Assembly (NCBI GenBank): GCA_951802195.1
Contig: OX637630.1
Span: 434,001 to 498,000, forward strand
Direction: 5' to 3'
Length of the DNA stretch: 64,000 nucleotides
Source of the DNA: Tausonia pullulans
Lineage: Eukaryota; Basidiomycota; Tremellomycetes; Cystofilobasidiales; Mrakiaceae
Every line of letters begins with the position of its first letter. The stretch's first letter is position 1. Position numbers and translations under genes: made by a program. Under the pieces are notes generated by a model. The model searched no databases. It saw only the letters and a program-made list of their open reading frames with translations, and was not told the DNA's origin. This document shows positions 1 through 12,289 of the stretch, one piece after another.

Positions 1-832
1 CGTCGAGCTGGGGCGAAGAAGGGAGGGAGATCGGTCAGGGCCATATCGATAGGACGCGACATGACGACATCAGGCTCACTTCTCGAGCATGTGGATCTTC
101 AGTCGTCGTCAAATCGTTATTAGCCTATTTCACACATCTACTTCAGAACGGTATGCCGACCTCGAAATTGGAGGAGAAGATGCGGTCGCCAAAGAGGATG
201 GATCCCAGCGACTCAGGCTGCTTCTTCGCTCCACCCAGCGGCTCGCAGAAGTGGAGCCTCGGGTCATAGAAGTCATCTGTGGAAATAGGGTGCCAAGTAT
301 CAGATGGAAAACGCGGACCTCAATCGGCAGATCCGATCCCACTGACAGCTAATCATCGATCTCTGGTGACAGGCAGGCATGCGAGGGGAATGAAGTGACG
401 AGTCAGCCTGCTAGTCACCTCTCTCGCTCACGATGCTCAACGTACAAGCTTCTTATTGAGCATGGGGACGAGCGAGTTGACAAATACATCGACCTTATCG
501 CCCTTGGCGTAGTCGTGGGGAGCCTAGACGAGACGCGAAACGATGGTGCGGTCAGCCAGCGAGGTCTCGTAACGGACGCGTCGACGATGATGACCAGCGG
601 ACTGGGCCCGCCTTCTTAGACTCACAGTGCCCTAGAAGAAGGCGCGAATGGGTCAAACAGGGATATACGAGGACGTCAGTTCAAGCGGATTCAAAAACAG
701 AAGACATCCGAGAGGCGCAACGCCATATGGAGGATGGCAGAGAGGGCGGTCACTCACAGGGAGATAGAAGGCGCTTGCAGGGACAACGGCGAGGAGGGCG
801 GCAGCGGCCGCGGCTGAGACGGCGAAGCGCAT
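1..832 (-). CDS. EMP70: EMP70/TM9SF (nonaspanin) family protein, N-terminal part, runs off left edge
   Basis: Transmembrane-9 family proteins reside in Golgi/endosomal membranes and help sort membrane proteins. Proposed exons, minus strand: 758-832, 626-631, 446-523, 347-362, 161-276, 80-96 and 1-7, continuing beyond the window. The start gives a signal peptide (MRFAVSAAAAAALLAVVPASA) followed by FYLPGTAPHDY, the family's mature N-terminus. Further on, KGDKVDVFVNSL, LHFCEPLGG, KKQPESLGSILFGDRIF and FEIHMLENST match the luminal domain, including the Cys of the HFC motif. The nine membrane segments lie outside the window. All introns are 64-126 nt with GT-AG ends, except that the one before 80-96 uses an AAG acceptor. 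Exon 626-631 is only six bases (Gly-Thr). The family is confident; which TMN paralogue it is remains less so. Confidence 0.8.
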
Positions 833-1214
833 GCGGGAAAAGCTTCTCGAGGCTGGTGGGTAGGAGGCGAGAGTCTCTTGACGACCCGGGGGTGGGGGGA
901 TCGAGCGAAGTTGAGAGAGTGAGCGAGAGAGAGGGAGAAGGCGGGCGGTGGTTGGAGGCGGCGAGACACGCTTGAGACGGGCGGCCCTGGCGTCTTGCGC
1001 ATGCATCTCTCCGCGGGCTTAGGCTGGGCGGCGCGTCGTCCGCAGCGTAGGTCCTGGCTATCACGCACATAGGGAAGGGAAGTCTCGCTCGCACCTCTTT
1101 GCATCTCGTACAACATAGATCTCAAACGATAGAAACGAAACACAGATGAGGGAAGCAGAACAGCCCTCATCACCACCACCACCACTACCAACAACATCAC
1201 CGAGCCCCAAACCT
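833..1214. other. Intergenic: ESA1 3' side / EMP70 promoter
   Basis: This gap lies between the EMP70-like start and the ESA1 stop, both genes on the minus strand. On the sense (minus) strand the part at 840-960 is CT-rich just before the EMP70 start, as before several other genes here. No additional gene is supported. Confidence 0.5.
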
Positions 1215-3519
<2,305 letters not shown>

Positions 3520-4885
3520 GGTGGAAGAGAGGGTGGGGAGAGTGAAGGAAGGAAGGTGGACGCCGAGACGAATGGGTGGTGGAGGCAGAGAGGAGGGGAA
3601 ACCGAGAGGACGCTAGACAGTAGCTCTCGGATGCGGTTTTTTTTTATCCGGTGAGAAGCTAGAGGGAGAGATGAACTAGTTTAGGGCCTTGATTCTCTGG
3701 ATGCGGGCGACATCGACTGTCGGAAGAGCGGTGGAGGAGAGGGAGGGCCGGGGGGCCGTTCGGAAAGGCCGGAGCGCACAAAAGGTCGACTCACTCGTCG
3801 AGAAAACAAGCTCTCGAGACGGTTGAAACTGGAAGCGAGAGCTGGGGGTGTTGACTTGGATTGAGGCGAGCTGACGAATGGAGGGTGGGGAGAGCGGGAG
3901 GGATGGATGGGTGGTCACGGGCAAGGGCGAGGGGAAAAGTGGAGTGAGCGAGGTTGAGCGGGCGACGAGAAGCTCCCCCCACACCGCGACGGGCGTGCGT
4001 GAGTTGGCGTGAGCCGGTTCTCAAGCAGGGCGACGCATGCAAGTTCTGCTCAACCTTCCGCGATCACACCGACATATAAAGGAGACACTTCCTCCTGCAG
4101 AAGAGTGTACTTTAGATTGTGTCTCTTTCAATGAAAGACTGGCCACGCTCGCGGCCGACCCCTGACGTCAGAACGGCAAGGTGGGTTTGTTATGTGTATA
4201 TAAGTCATGGATCAAGCATAAAGGCGGCGTGAACCTGCAAGAGAACGAGAGAAACGAAGCGGAGGGATAATCTAGCTTGAAATGGTGAGAGGGGAGTGTG
4301 CAGATGGGGAAGGGGAGGGGATGAAGAGGAAATACCGTCCACATCCATAGTAGGGAGAGCGAAAGGAGGGAAAGCAGGGAAATGAGAGATAGATGGGAAG
4401 GAAGGACGGAAGGAAAGACCCACGAGGAAAGGAGAAGACCAAAATCACACGCCGATCGTCCAAACGACCACTGCCATCCATCCCTTCCCCACACACCTCA
4501 CTCCTCAGCCATCGCCACCATCGCCACCACTACCAACCGTCCTTACCATCACCCAAGCCCCAGCGTGTTGACACTCCCAACATTGCAATCCTGTCTGCTA
4601 ATGCTTGTGCCGGGTGATGACAGGTGAGACCACCAGGTCCGGAACTACTCAGCAAGTACTGCAAAAGGTAAGGAAATGACTAGTAAAATGAATCGAACAT
4701 CTGTCCAAAACCTGAAAAAGGAACCATAACTAGACAAAAACCCATTTTTCCTATCACGTATCTCATCATGCATGAAAAAAGACAAGATATTGTGATCTCT
4801 GAGCTTTAGATTTTACAATAAAATCTAGTACGTCTGTAGACTTTGACTGACCATCGTTGACAGGATCCTGATCCTGGTCGTTTAC
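3520..4885. other. Intergenic stretch, no gene supported
   Basis: This holds the ESA1 promoter and 5' region (CT-rich on the minus strand, 3530-3640), then purine-rich DNA. A TATA-like ATATAAA lies at 4074-4080. Around 4196-4225 the plus strand reads GTATATAAGTCATGGATCA, and about 150 bp further right AGGGAGAGCGAAAGGAGGG. Both resemble parts of the LINE 3' tail seen at 11318 onward, so a very old LINE tail is possible but unproven. No open frame here shows recognisable protein sequence. Confidence 0.4.
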
Positions 4886-4966
4886 AATGGTGTGGTGAAG
4901 TGGCTATCATTGGTGCTTGCCATCCGCAATATGCACTAGGCCCGGGTTCAATTCCCGGCACCATTA
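4886..4966 (+). tRNA. tRNA-Gly(GCC) with a 9-nt intron
   Basis: Cloverleaf read by hand: acceptor AATGGTG (4886-4892) pairs fully with CACCATT (4959-4965), discriminator A at 4966. The D arm is GTGA/TCAT. Anticodon stem GGTGC (4912-4916) pairs with GCACT (4933-4937), one G-T pair. Anticodon GCC at 4919-4921. Nine extra bases, 4923-4931, follow position 37, the standard intron site. The variable loop is AGGC, T arm CCGGG/CCCGG with loop TTCAATT. A box TGGTGAAGTGG and B box GGTTCAATTCC are present, and five T residues follow the gene. The first pair is A-T instead of the usual G-C of tRNA-Gly, so a diverged or pseudo tRNA cannot be excluded. Confidence 0.8.
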
Positions 4967-6045
4967 GTTTTTCATGCGATTGGTATGAAATGGGAAAGAC
5001 GAGAAACTGCCACCCTTACACGACGGCAGAGCCCTCTTTGGCGATTGGTTATCTTCTGCCTGCCACATCGACGAGTACTCTTGGTGATACCCATCCATAC
5101 ATGCAGGAAGGATGAAGGTGTTACCAAATGAGAGGATTTTGCCCCCGGACATTTGGGGCAAGAAGCGTTGGAACTCGGCGCATTAGCGACGAAGAGTCTG
5201 GCCGTGGCCGCCCGCGCTGGATCACATCCGACACGGCAAAGGGGAACTTGTATTGGCAACCATCGGCCTATAAAGACGTGGAGCTGTTAGCATCGCCTAC
5301 GCGATGAAGATGTCCGGGAGCACTTGATGGCCTCGAAGAACTTCCTGTGGCATCCACAGGAGGACTCGTTCAATGACCGCAACGACGTCTACATCGATGT
5401 CCTGTCCCAGGTTGCCCTCACCAACTACATCTCCGAGCTTCTGAAGACAGTAGTTCAAGATCAACTTTGTATACCAGGTATGTAAACAGAAATTCTACTG
5501 TATTTGCCTTTCCTGTTGTAAGAACATAGTGGTTGTTTTGTTTGGAGAAGCACCAGGAGGTTGCGAACGCTTTCTTCGCGATCAGGAACCAGCGGGCACT
5601 GCCTTACTACGAACATTTGCCTTCGTCGACGCGGCGTTCGAACGGCGTTCCTCCAGCCCGAGCCCTAACTCGTCTGCTGGGAAGCGGCCACGGCTACAGC
5701 TCTTCAAACGCAAGACATGACGCTCCTCTCTCTTCCCGCGTGCTTTCAGATTGCCTCGAGACCCTTCTGCTCTCACGTAACCGATGAACGATCAGCGGCC
5801 ATCGCCGTTCTTCCCATGGGAGCCACACCTCGTTCAATGGCTCACCCAACATCGCAATCTCTCTCTCCTCTCTTCTTCTTATGAACTGCTCTGGCTTCTT
5901 GCCACGCTTTCCGCTCTTGACCTAGTTGTCGAGACAGCGCGACCGCCGATGTCCAGATAATAATGCTGCGATGCCACCACCGCCGCAAAGATGGCTGCGC
6001 TGCACCTCCCAAGGTTCCTGCTTCCTTTCAAGAGCAAATGTTCAT
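4967..6045. other. Intergenic with two orphan coding-like segments
   Basis: On the plus strand, about 5292-5480 reads LRDEDVREHLMASKNFLWH and continues with ordinary amino-acid composition (QEDSFNDRNDVYIDV) to a stop. About 5547-5700 reads EKHQEVANAFFAIRNQRALP. The two are separated by about 65 bp that could be an intron, but no start or family was recognised. They may be the remains of a gene or exons of an unknown one. The rest of the stretch shows nothing clear. Confidence 0.3.
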
Positions 6046-6969
6046 TCATAGGAACCCCTCCCCAGTCCCCTTCGCGAAGAATGCAACGCCACTGTCCCCC
6101 AACCTATACTGCAACTCCTCGCCCTCCCTCGTCCTTCTCGCCACTCCCCCCTCTTCGCCATCGTCCTCCGCCGGCGTCAAGGGGCCAGGAAAGAAGCTGA
6201 TCTCTCCTGAGACGGCCCCGCTGTGGCCTGAGGCGAGGGGGCGGACGGCGATGTGGAGGGAGGCGAGGTCGGCGAGGACGTGTAAGAGCGAGGAGGGGGT
6301 GTGGAGGCCGAGGTAGAGGGAGAAAGAAGAGGAGGGGGAGGAGGTGGAGTGGGAGCGGTGTTGGAGGGCTCGGAGAAAGCGGGTGATCTCGAGGTCGGGA
6401 AGGCCGAGATCCGAGAGGAGAGAAATGTCGTCCAGGATCACGAGGGGGGAGGTGGGGTCGGTCTGGTCCGTCAACCGCTTCGGCAGCAAGGGCGCGAGGA
6501 CGTCGAAGAGCGGCCGGAGAGAGGGAGGGTCTTGGGTAAAGAGAGGAGGGCACGTGTTGGGAGGAAGAGGGGACGACTCGGGCAGAGGTAACGACGACGC
6601 GAGGTGGGTGAGAGCATCGACAAAGACAAGTCGGGTCGAGGTGAGGTACGTGTCGAGCGGGCAGCCCTAGGCAGCACAAACCGGGAGGAGCCCCAGTCAG
6701 CCATCGACGCGTCAACCTAAGAGAGCAAGCCTGTAGCTTACGATCTTGCGTGCAAGCGACTTCCAGTGGGCGAGCGACTCGGCGAAGCCGACGAGGATGA
6801 CGGCGCGTCCGGCCTTGAGCTGGACGGCGACAAAGTGGAGGAGGACAAAATCGGCGGGCGAGGCGAGCGTGTCGGAGACGAGGAGGGTAGTGCCTGGCGG
6901 GGGCAAGGGCGAGCGAGAGGAGGATGATCCGGGCGAGGCAAAGGTGAGGTGGGGCGTGAGGTAGGTCAT
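6046..6969 (-). CDS. ELP6: Elongator complex protein 6 (Elp6)
   Basis: Elp6 is one of the RecA-like Elp4-5-6 ring subunits of Elongator, which modifies the wobble uridine of tRNAs in the cytoplasm. Two exons: 6742-6969 and 6046-6666, with a 75-nt GT-AG intron; 282 aa. Exon 1 carries LLVSDTLASPADFVLLHFV and VQLKAGRAVILVGF, the strand-helix start of the Elp6 fold. Exon 2 carries DTYLTSTRLVFVDALTHL and the Walker-B-like strand LVILDDISLLSDLGL. No Walker A motif is seen, as expected for this inactive ATPase family. The start at 6969 was chosen because the longer open frame upstream lies in the shared promoter and lacks family features. It is divergent from ERV29. The C-terminal half is rich in Ser, Pro and Gly and conserves little. 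Confidence 0.75.
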
Positions 6970-7362
6970 GATGGTGGTCGTCGAAGACAGGGAAGCCGAG
7001 GAGCTGTCGAGAGAGATATCTCCCGCGCATGAACCTCCTTGGGCCTGCTTCATCGCTGCATGTGATGGCCCTCTATCTGACGGCCGAGGAACAGCGGGAG
7101 TGTGCGAAGAAGAGGGATGCCCTTCTGCCTGCCTGAAATGCGAGAGATCGGTCGCTGCGGACAGGCGGGAGACTTCTCTTCGTTCGAAGGGCCCAGCCCA
7201 GGCTGAAGCTAGTCGTTGGCGCTCGTTCCAAAACAGAGGCCTGCCTGAGCTGGCCATCGACCACCAAGACCTCCAGCCCCTCTCTCTCTCTCTCCTGTCC
7301 TCTCCCTTCCCTTTCTCTCCTCCGCTTCTTTCTCCCTCCCCTCTTCTCAAAACACTTCCGCC
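6970..7362. promoter_or_regulatory. Shared divergent promoter of ELP6 and ERV29
   Basis: 393 bp separate the two start codons. A CT-rich tract on the ERV29 sense strand (about 7272-7352, starting with a CTCTCTCT run) lies just upstream of the ERV29 start. No further gene is supported here. Confidence 0.5.
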
Positions 7363-9060
7363 ATGTCCCTCTACGCCCCGACCCCCACCTGGCACCAGCA
7401 GCCGGCCTACGAGCCCCATTCGCTCTCCGCTCCGAGCTCGCCCTACCTCGCCGCGTCGCGCCGGTCGCCGTCGCCGGCCCTCTCCGAGGTCATCGACACC
7501 GCCAAGAAGGCCACCTCCCAGCTCGAAGACCGCTTCGACGCCATCGCCAGGCCTCTCCGCCCGTACTTCCCTGCTATTGCCCGGTCAGTTCACTCGCCCG
7601 TCCGTCCGCCTGTTGGATGGCCGCCCCGCCGTCTCGCTCCCTGAGCCCCTTCTCAAGCGTCGGCCCTCGTTTTAGCTTGAAACTGACGCGTCCCTTTCTC
7701 CACAGGTTGATGATTGTCTTTTCTTTCCTGTGCGTGAGCGATCGGGCGATCAGGATCTGCCGCTACGGCTGACACGCGTCTTTCCTTTGCGCCGTCGCGT
7801 GCGCCTTCCCTTTCCCATTCAGGGAGGACGCCTGGCGCATCATCGTCCGTCTGCTTCACTTCCGATACAGGAACGGGCTCGAACCTGACAGTCACCCCTT
7901 TTTCTCTTTTCTTCACGCTTTCAGACCCAGTTTGGTAACCAGGTCTGGTGAGCCCCAGGCTCTCTCGCTCTCTAATGCACTTGTTCCCGCAACCCAGGGC
8001 CCGAGCATGCTAACGGATCGGGCCGTTCACGTCTCTCAGGTATCTCCAGACCCACCGACACTTTCCCTGGGGCCTCTCTCAGTGAGTCTTGTAATCTGCC
8101 ACTTCCTGGTGGTTTGAATACTGATGTGATCTCCTGCAGCGCGTTCCTCCTCATGAACATCACTGTCCGTCGATCTCTCACTCTTGTCTAGTGCCACGCT
8201 CATCTTTGTCTCCCCAGCTCATGATTGCCGGCTCCTTCGCCATCATCGGCCGCCGCCGTCCCCCACTTGCCGCGGGTGCTCTCTGTGCAACGCTTCTCTT
8301 CCAGGCCATTGCCTATGGTGCTGTCCCCATCCATATGCATCAGCTCGCAGTGCTGCGCTGATTCCCCATTCTCTGCAGGCCTCATCTTTGACCTCGACTT
8401 TTTCCTCCGCAACGTCTCTGTCGCCGGCGGCCTCATGATGGTCCTCAGCGAAGGCATGGGCGCCGGCAAGGGCAACTCGTCGTCGCACGCCGCATTCGCC
8501 GGCCTCCCGGAGATCAGCGATAACGATCGGAAGAAGTAGTGCGTGTGAACGTCCGCTCGATTTAATGCCAGCTGACCCTTCGTCTCTAGCTTCCAGCTCG
8601 TCGGCCGTATCCTCCTCATCTTCTTGTTCATCGGCTTTGTCTTCCAGGGCGAGTGGTCGCTCTCCCGGTTCCTCTGCTCCATCGTCGGCCTCGCTCTCGT
8701 CGGCATGATCGTCGCCGGATTCAAGGCCCGATGGGCTGCCGTCCTGCTCGTCATCCTTCTCTCAACGTTCAATGTCATCATCAACTCATTCTGGAAGCTT
8801 CACCCTCAGCATGCGGAGAAGGATTTCCAGCAGTTTGATTTCTTCCAGACCGTTTGTGAGTGGGGTCATTTTTTTTTCTCGCAGTAGGTGTGGGCCGCTT
8901 TGGCTAACGTGCGTGAGGTTGGAAGCCATTGTCGGCGGCCTTCTCATGATGATCAACATCGGAGCCGGATCGCTCTCGCTCGACGAGAAGAAGAAGCACT
9001 ACGTGGGTCAACCTCTCTAAACCTTTCCCTATCCACTTGCTGATCCGTCTCTCCCAGTAA
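7363..9060 (+). CDS. ERV29: Erv29/SURF4-family ER cargo receptor
   Basis: Erv29/SURF4 is a multispanning membrane receptor that loads soluble secretory proteins into COPII vesicles at the ER. Eleven exons: 7363-7583, 7706-7729, 7823-7844, 7925-7947, 8040-8081, 8140-8164, 8218-8317, 8379-8538, 8590-8855, 8926-9002 and 9058-9060; 320 aa, all junctions in frame. Family landmarks: LEDAWRI, HRHFPWGLSHAF, FQLVGRILLIFLFIGFVF, GFKARWAAVLLVILL, EKDFQQFDFFQTVS, IVGGLLMMINIGAGSLS. Several hydrophobic spans follow the soluble N-terminal Ser/Pro region. The end DEKKKHY is a KKXX-type ER retrieval signal. The last intron (9003-9057) lies directly before the TAA. The intron at 8856-8925 uses an AAG acceptor. 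Confidence 0.92.
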
Positions 9061-11308
9061 ATGCTTCATTCGACATCCTTCAACTCCATATCGTCTCTCC
9101 CCCCCAACCCAACGCCACCCATATTTCTTTTCCTACATACAAGAGACCAACTCTCTCTCAACCCCACACACTCCTTGCATATGTACTGCGTCCTCCGTCC
9201 GGGGCTGGCTCCGTTCCCCGTCGTCGTTATTTTTCTTTCGTTTCTCTTTCTATCCCTCCCAACTTTCTTTTTTGCGTTCGTTTCTGCATGGTAACTCGAA
9301 TTGCTCCCACTGACCATTTGAGCAATGAGCTGAATGCGAGTCGAAGGAAAGACTTGTCTGAGCGTTCCTCTTGGACCCTGTTGAGCAGAAGTGTATCCTC
9401 TTTCGACAAGTGACTCTCGTGCCCAGCAATGTCTAATACCGCACTCACATTGATGACGGGGAGGGGCGCGTCGTTCCGTTTGGGTTGCGAGCATCGATGT
9501 GCGTCTTGCGTAAGGTTTTCAAATGCGCCGGGTGCTCTGCATCTAGTCCGTCGGCCTCAGTCATTCCATGTGTCTCCTGCATTATTGGGCTGCATACCTG
9601 ATAAGAAAGGCGGCGATGCATGAGGAGGCGTGCTAAAGGAACCCAAACTTTCATCGTACTCTGGGTTAGTCTTCCGCGTTGTTCTGCTCGTCTCGTCCTC
9701 GGCCTTCACTGCCTTCGTGTGAGCCTGCTTGTGAGCGATGAACTCATCAACGTGCACGCACAAACATCAGAATAGGATATCTAGAAGAAGAACAAACGGC
9801 CCGCACTATGACCTGGTTTGCCTCGCATCACTTGTCAATCGACCAGACCGCCGAGCCTCCCACATGGTTGGGACATAGGTCTTAGGTAGGAGGGTGAGAA
9901 ACAGATGTTCTGGGCGTGGCAGTCTCGATAAGGAGACGAGGCAAGTCAAGGAAGCTGCTCGCGCCCATGGCGGGATTCCTGATAAAGTCAAGCAGGAGGG
10001 AGGCGTTTGTATCGTTTGCATACGAGATCACGAGTTCATAAGAGGCCCCCGTAAAGGGCTGCTCGTCCGTATATTTTCGGGTTCGATGTGATTAGTGTGA
10101 CTCGCCGAGGGATGAAAGCATCACTGTCCGAATCTCGCGGACTCGCCACCTCGGCTTGTGTGTTAAGATTGGCCCAAGGGTCAAGGGCTAAGGATGACAA
10201 AGGGTAGGGGGCGTAGGGGGAGTAGTAGACTGAAGTGATGGCAGTGACACAGGCTCGCTTCGAGGTCTTGGGCAGGTTCGTCGAATCCAATAGTAGTCAG
10301 AGTGCAGAACAAAAGGTACGATGAACTAAGCGTCTTATGGGCTACGGGTAAGAAAACAAAGAGTGTGGGACACTGTGGCTAAAGAGAGGCTAAGAATATG
10401 GAAGCCGAGCAAATAAGGGCGATGCTACACCAACGAGAGCCGAGGTGGCGGGTCCGCGAGATTCTGCAGCCCCATACACGCGGAGCCTATGTGGTGAACC
10501 CGTAAGATCCTGACATTGTGCCTGGCCAATTCTTCGTGTGTGTTCCTGCGCCTGTGACACACCGGCTGTTTTTACTCGACGAAGTGCTTCGTATGATATA
10601 CACTGTTCCCTTTCGTAGCCTCTTCTTTGCTCACTTAGCATTCTATCTGCTTCATTCCTCCGTTCACCATATCGCAATACCCTCCCTCTGTCGTTATTCT
10701 CTCTTTTCTCATTTGTCGATTGTCCTACGTTCTTTGCTTTATTTTCCCTTCTCCTCTTGCTCTGTCGTTCTACACCCCCTTAGATTCTCGCCATTCTGTT
10801 CTGCACTCTGGCTATCATTTGGTTTCAATGAATCTGCCCAAGACCTCAAATGCGAGCCCGTGTCACCTCCGCCATTCCATTTCCATTCCATCACCGGCGC
10901 AGCTCTCCCGCCCATCTTCCTCAGCCCTCAGCCCTTGGGCCCATCCCAGGACTGGCCCGAGGATAGAGCTGAATATGGCGAGCTTCTTCGAACTCCTCGG
11001 TCACCTTGGCTACCTATGTAAATAGAGAGAGGCGGCAAAGGTATTTAACTTGGTAAGAAAGACAAAAGTAACCAGAAGATGGACATGCCAGTTGCATCAC
11101 TGCCTGAAGACCTGAACCAATCCCTTCCATTGTTACTAGGAATTTGTCGGCCCAAATGAACTGAACGCTCATGGGGCCTAGAGAATGCCGAGACTGGTTG
11201 GAAAGCAGTAAAGGTGCACACTCTAGTAGAAAGGAAAGGAGACTTAGCTGGACGGGGCACCTGGCCGGGCAGGATACCATAGAGCACAATTGAGGTGATA
11301 AATCCGGA
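9061..11308. other. 2.2-kb stretch without a supported gene
   Basis: Open frames of up to about 170 codons exist on both strands, but none shows a recognisable family, and none could be linked by splice signals into a longer protein. One minus-strand frame near 9600-9740 (HVDEFIAHKQAHTKAV) has protein-like composition but is blocked upstream. The stretch leads directly into LINE debris and may be degraded repeat DNA. Confidence 0.35.
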
Positions 11309-11460
11309 TTTTTTTTTGTATTTAAGTCATGAGTTATACGTAGATGAGGAGGTGACCCTATGAGAGATATTGAGCCGTAGCTATGTAGAGGGAGAGCGAA
11401 AATGAAGGAAGGGGCGGAAGGAAAGCAAAGGTGGGAATGGACGTAAGCCCACAACAGAGA
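11309..11460 (-). mobile_element. LINE 3'-end fragment 1 (5'-truncated copy)
   Basis: Nine T residues (11309-11317, the poly(A) tail of a minus-strand element) are followed by GTATTTAAGTCATGAGTTAT and about 130 bp matching the 3' UTR of the full-length LINEs with scattered differences, up to the segment matching CATAGGCCCA. It is the most diverged of the clear tail fragments, so probably the oldest. A still weaker tail-like segment lies at about 11473-11554 (GAGTTATGAGTCA, then GAGAGACAGCGAG). Confidence 0.8.
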
Positions 11461-11554
11461 ATTTCCTCTTTGAATATATATATCTGAGTTATGAGTCAAT
11501 AATAGAAGACGACAGGGTCCTAGGAGAGACAGCGAGAGAACGCCGCCGACTCGA

Positions 11555-11654
11555 TTTTTTATTTTTTTTTGGTATTCAAGTCATGAGTCATACGTAGAGG
11601 ACGAGGTAACCCTATGAGTGATGGCGATTCGTAGTTAGATAGAGGGAAAGATTG
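11555..11654 (-). mobile_element. LINE 3'-end fragment 2
   Basis: A T-rich tail (11555-11570, interrupted by one A) is followed by about 85 bp of the LINE 3' end (GGTATTCAAGTCATGAGTCA, then GAGGTAACCCTATGAG). Truncated at its 5' side; same orientation as its neighbours. Confidence 0.8.
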
Positions 11655-11779
11655 TTTTTTGTATTTAAGTCATGAGTTATACGTAGAGAACGAGGTAACC
11701 CTATGAGAGATGGTGATTCTTAGCTAGATAGAGAGAGAGCGAAAATGAAAGTAGGGGTGGAAAGATGTAAAACCGGTGG
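11655..11779 (-). mobile_element. LINE 3'-end fragment 3
   Basis: Six T residues are followed by about 110 bp nearly identical to the full-length 3' UTR (GTATTTAAGTCATGAGTTAT onward, including GAAAATGAAAGTAGGGGTGG). It ends abruptly in AACCGGTGG at the next copy's tail. Confidence 0.85.
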
Positions 11780-12289
11780 TTTTTTTTGTATTTAAGTCAT
11801 GAGTTATACGTGGAGAACGAGGTAACCCTATGAGAGATAGCGAGTTGTAGCTAGATAGAGGGAGAGCGGACATGACCGAGCGCGAGAACGTCGGGCGAGG
11901 CGCCGTGGGAAGAGGGTTGGCCGAACCACTGGGGATGATTGGCCGGACGGCGTGATGGGCGCCGTGAGAGGGGGGTTGGTCGAACCACCGGGATGGTGGT
12001 TGGCCGGAAGAGGGTTGGTCGAACCACTGGGGATGGTTGGCCGGACGGCGTGATGGGCGCCGTGAGAGGGGGGGGGGGTTGGTCGAACCACCGGGGATGG
12101 TGGTTGGCCGGAAGGGGGTTGGTCGAACCACTGGGGATGGTTGGCCGGACGGCGTGATGGGCGCCGTGAGAGGGGGGTTGGTCGAACCACCGGGATGGTG
12201 GTTGGCCGGAAGGGGGTTGGTCGAACCACTGGGGATGGTTGGCCGGACGGCGTGATGGGCGCCGTGAGAGGGGGGTTGGTCGAACCACC
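11780..12289 (-). mobile_element. Composite element 1: LINE 3' tail fused to minisatellite body
   Basis: Eight T residues (11780-11787) are followed by about 85 bp shared with the LINE 3' end (GTATTTAAGTCATGAGTTAT to GAGAGCG). A unique ~35-bp stretch (GACATGACCGAGCGCGAGAA onward) comes next, then about four units of a ~100-bp minisatellite. This looks like a non-autonomous element using the LINE tail, or a LINE tail joined to satellite DNA. It ends in GAACCACC at the tail of the next copy. Long open frames across it are a by-product of the repeat and are not called as genes. Confidence 0.7.
11909..12289. repeat. ~100-bp minisatellite, block 1
   Basis: About four tandem units built from GGTTGGTCGAACCACTGGGG, ATGGTTGGCCGGACGGCG, TGATGGGCGCCGTGAGAG and GGTCGAACCACCGGGATGG. 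The units differ mainly in the length of one G run (6 to 10 G). The last unit is cut by the next LINE tail. A second block with the same units lies at 12420-12725. Confidence 0.85.

Noticed and set aside
4190-4380. Ancient LINE tail near tRNA-Gly
   Set aside because: Only two short words resemble the LINE 3' end and the sequence between them does not align by eye; kept as a remark, not as a feature.
6712-7419. Longer N-terminus for ELP6 reaching 7419
   Set aside because: The extension overlaps the divergent ERV29 start, is low-complexity, and the family similarity begins after the Met at 6969.
9557-9763. Small minus-strand gene (HVDEFIAHKQAH...)
   Set aside because: The frame is closed by a stop just upstream, the start would be non-ATG, and no splice partner or family was found.
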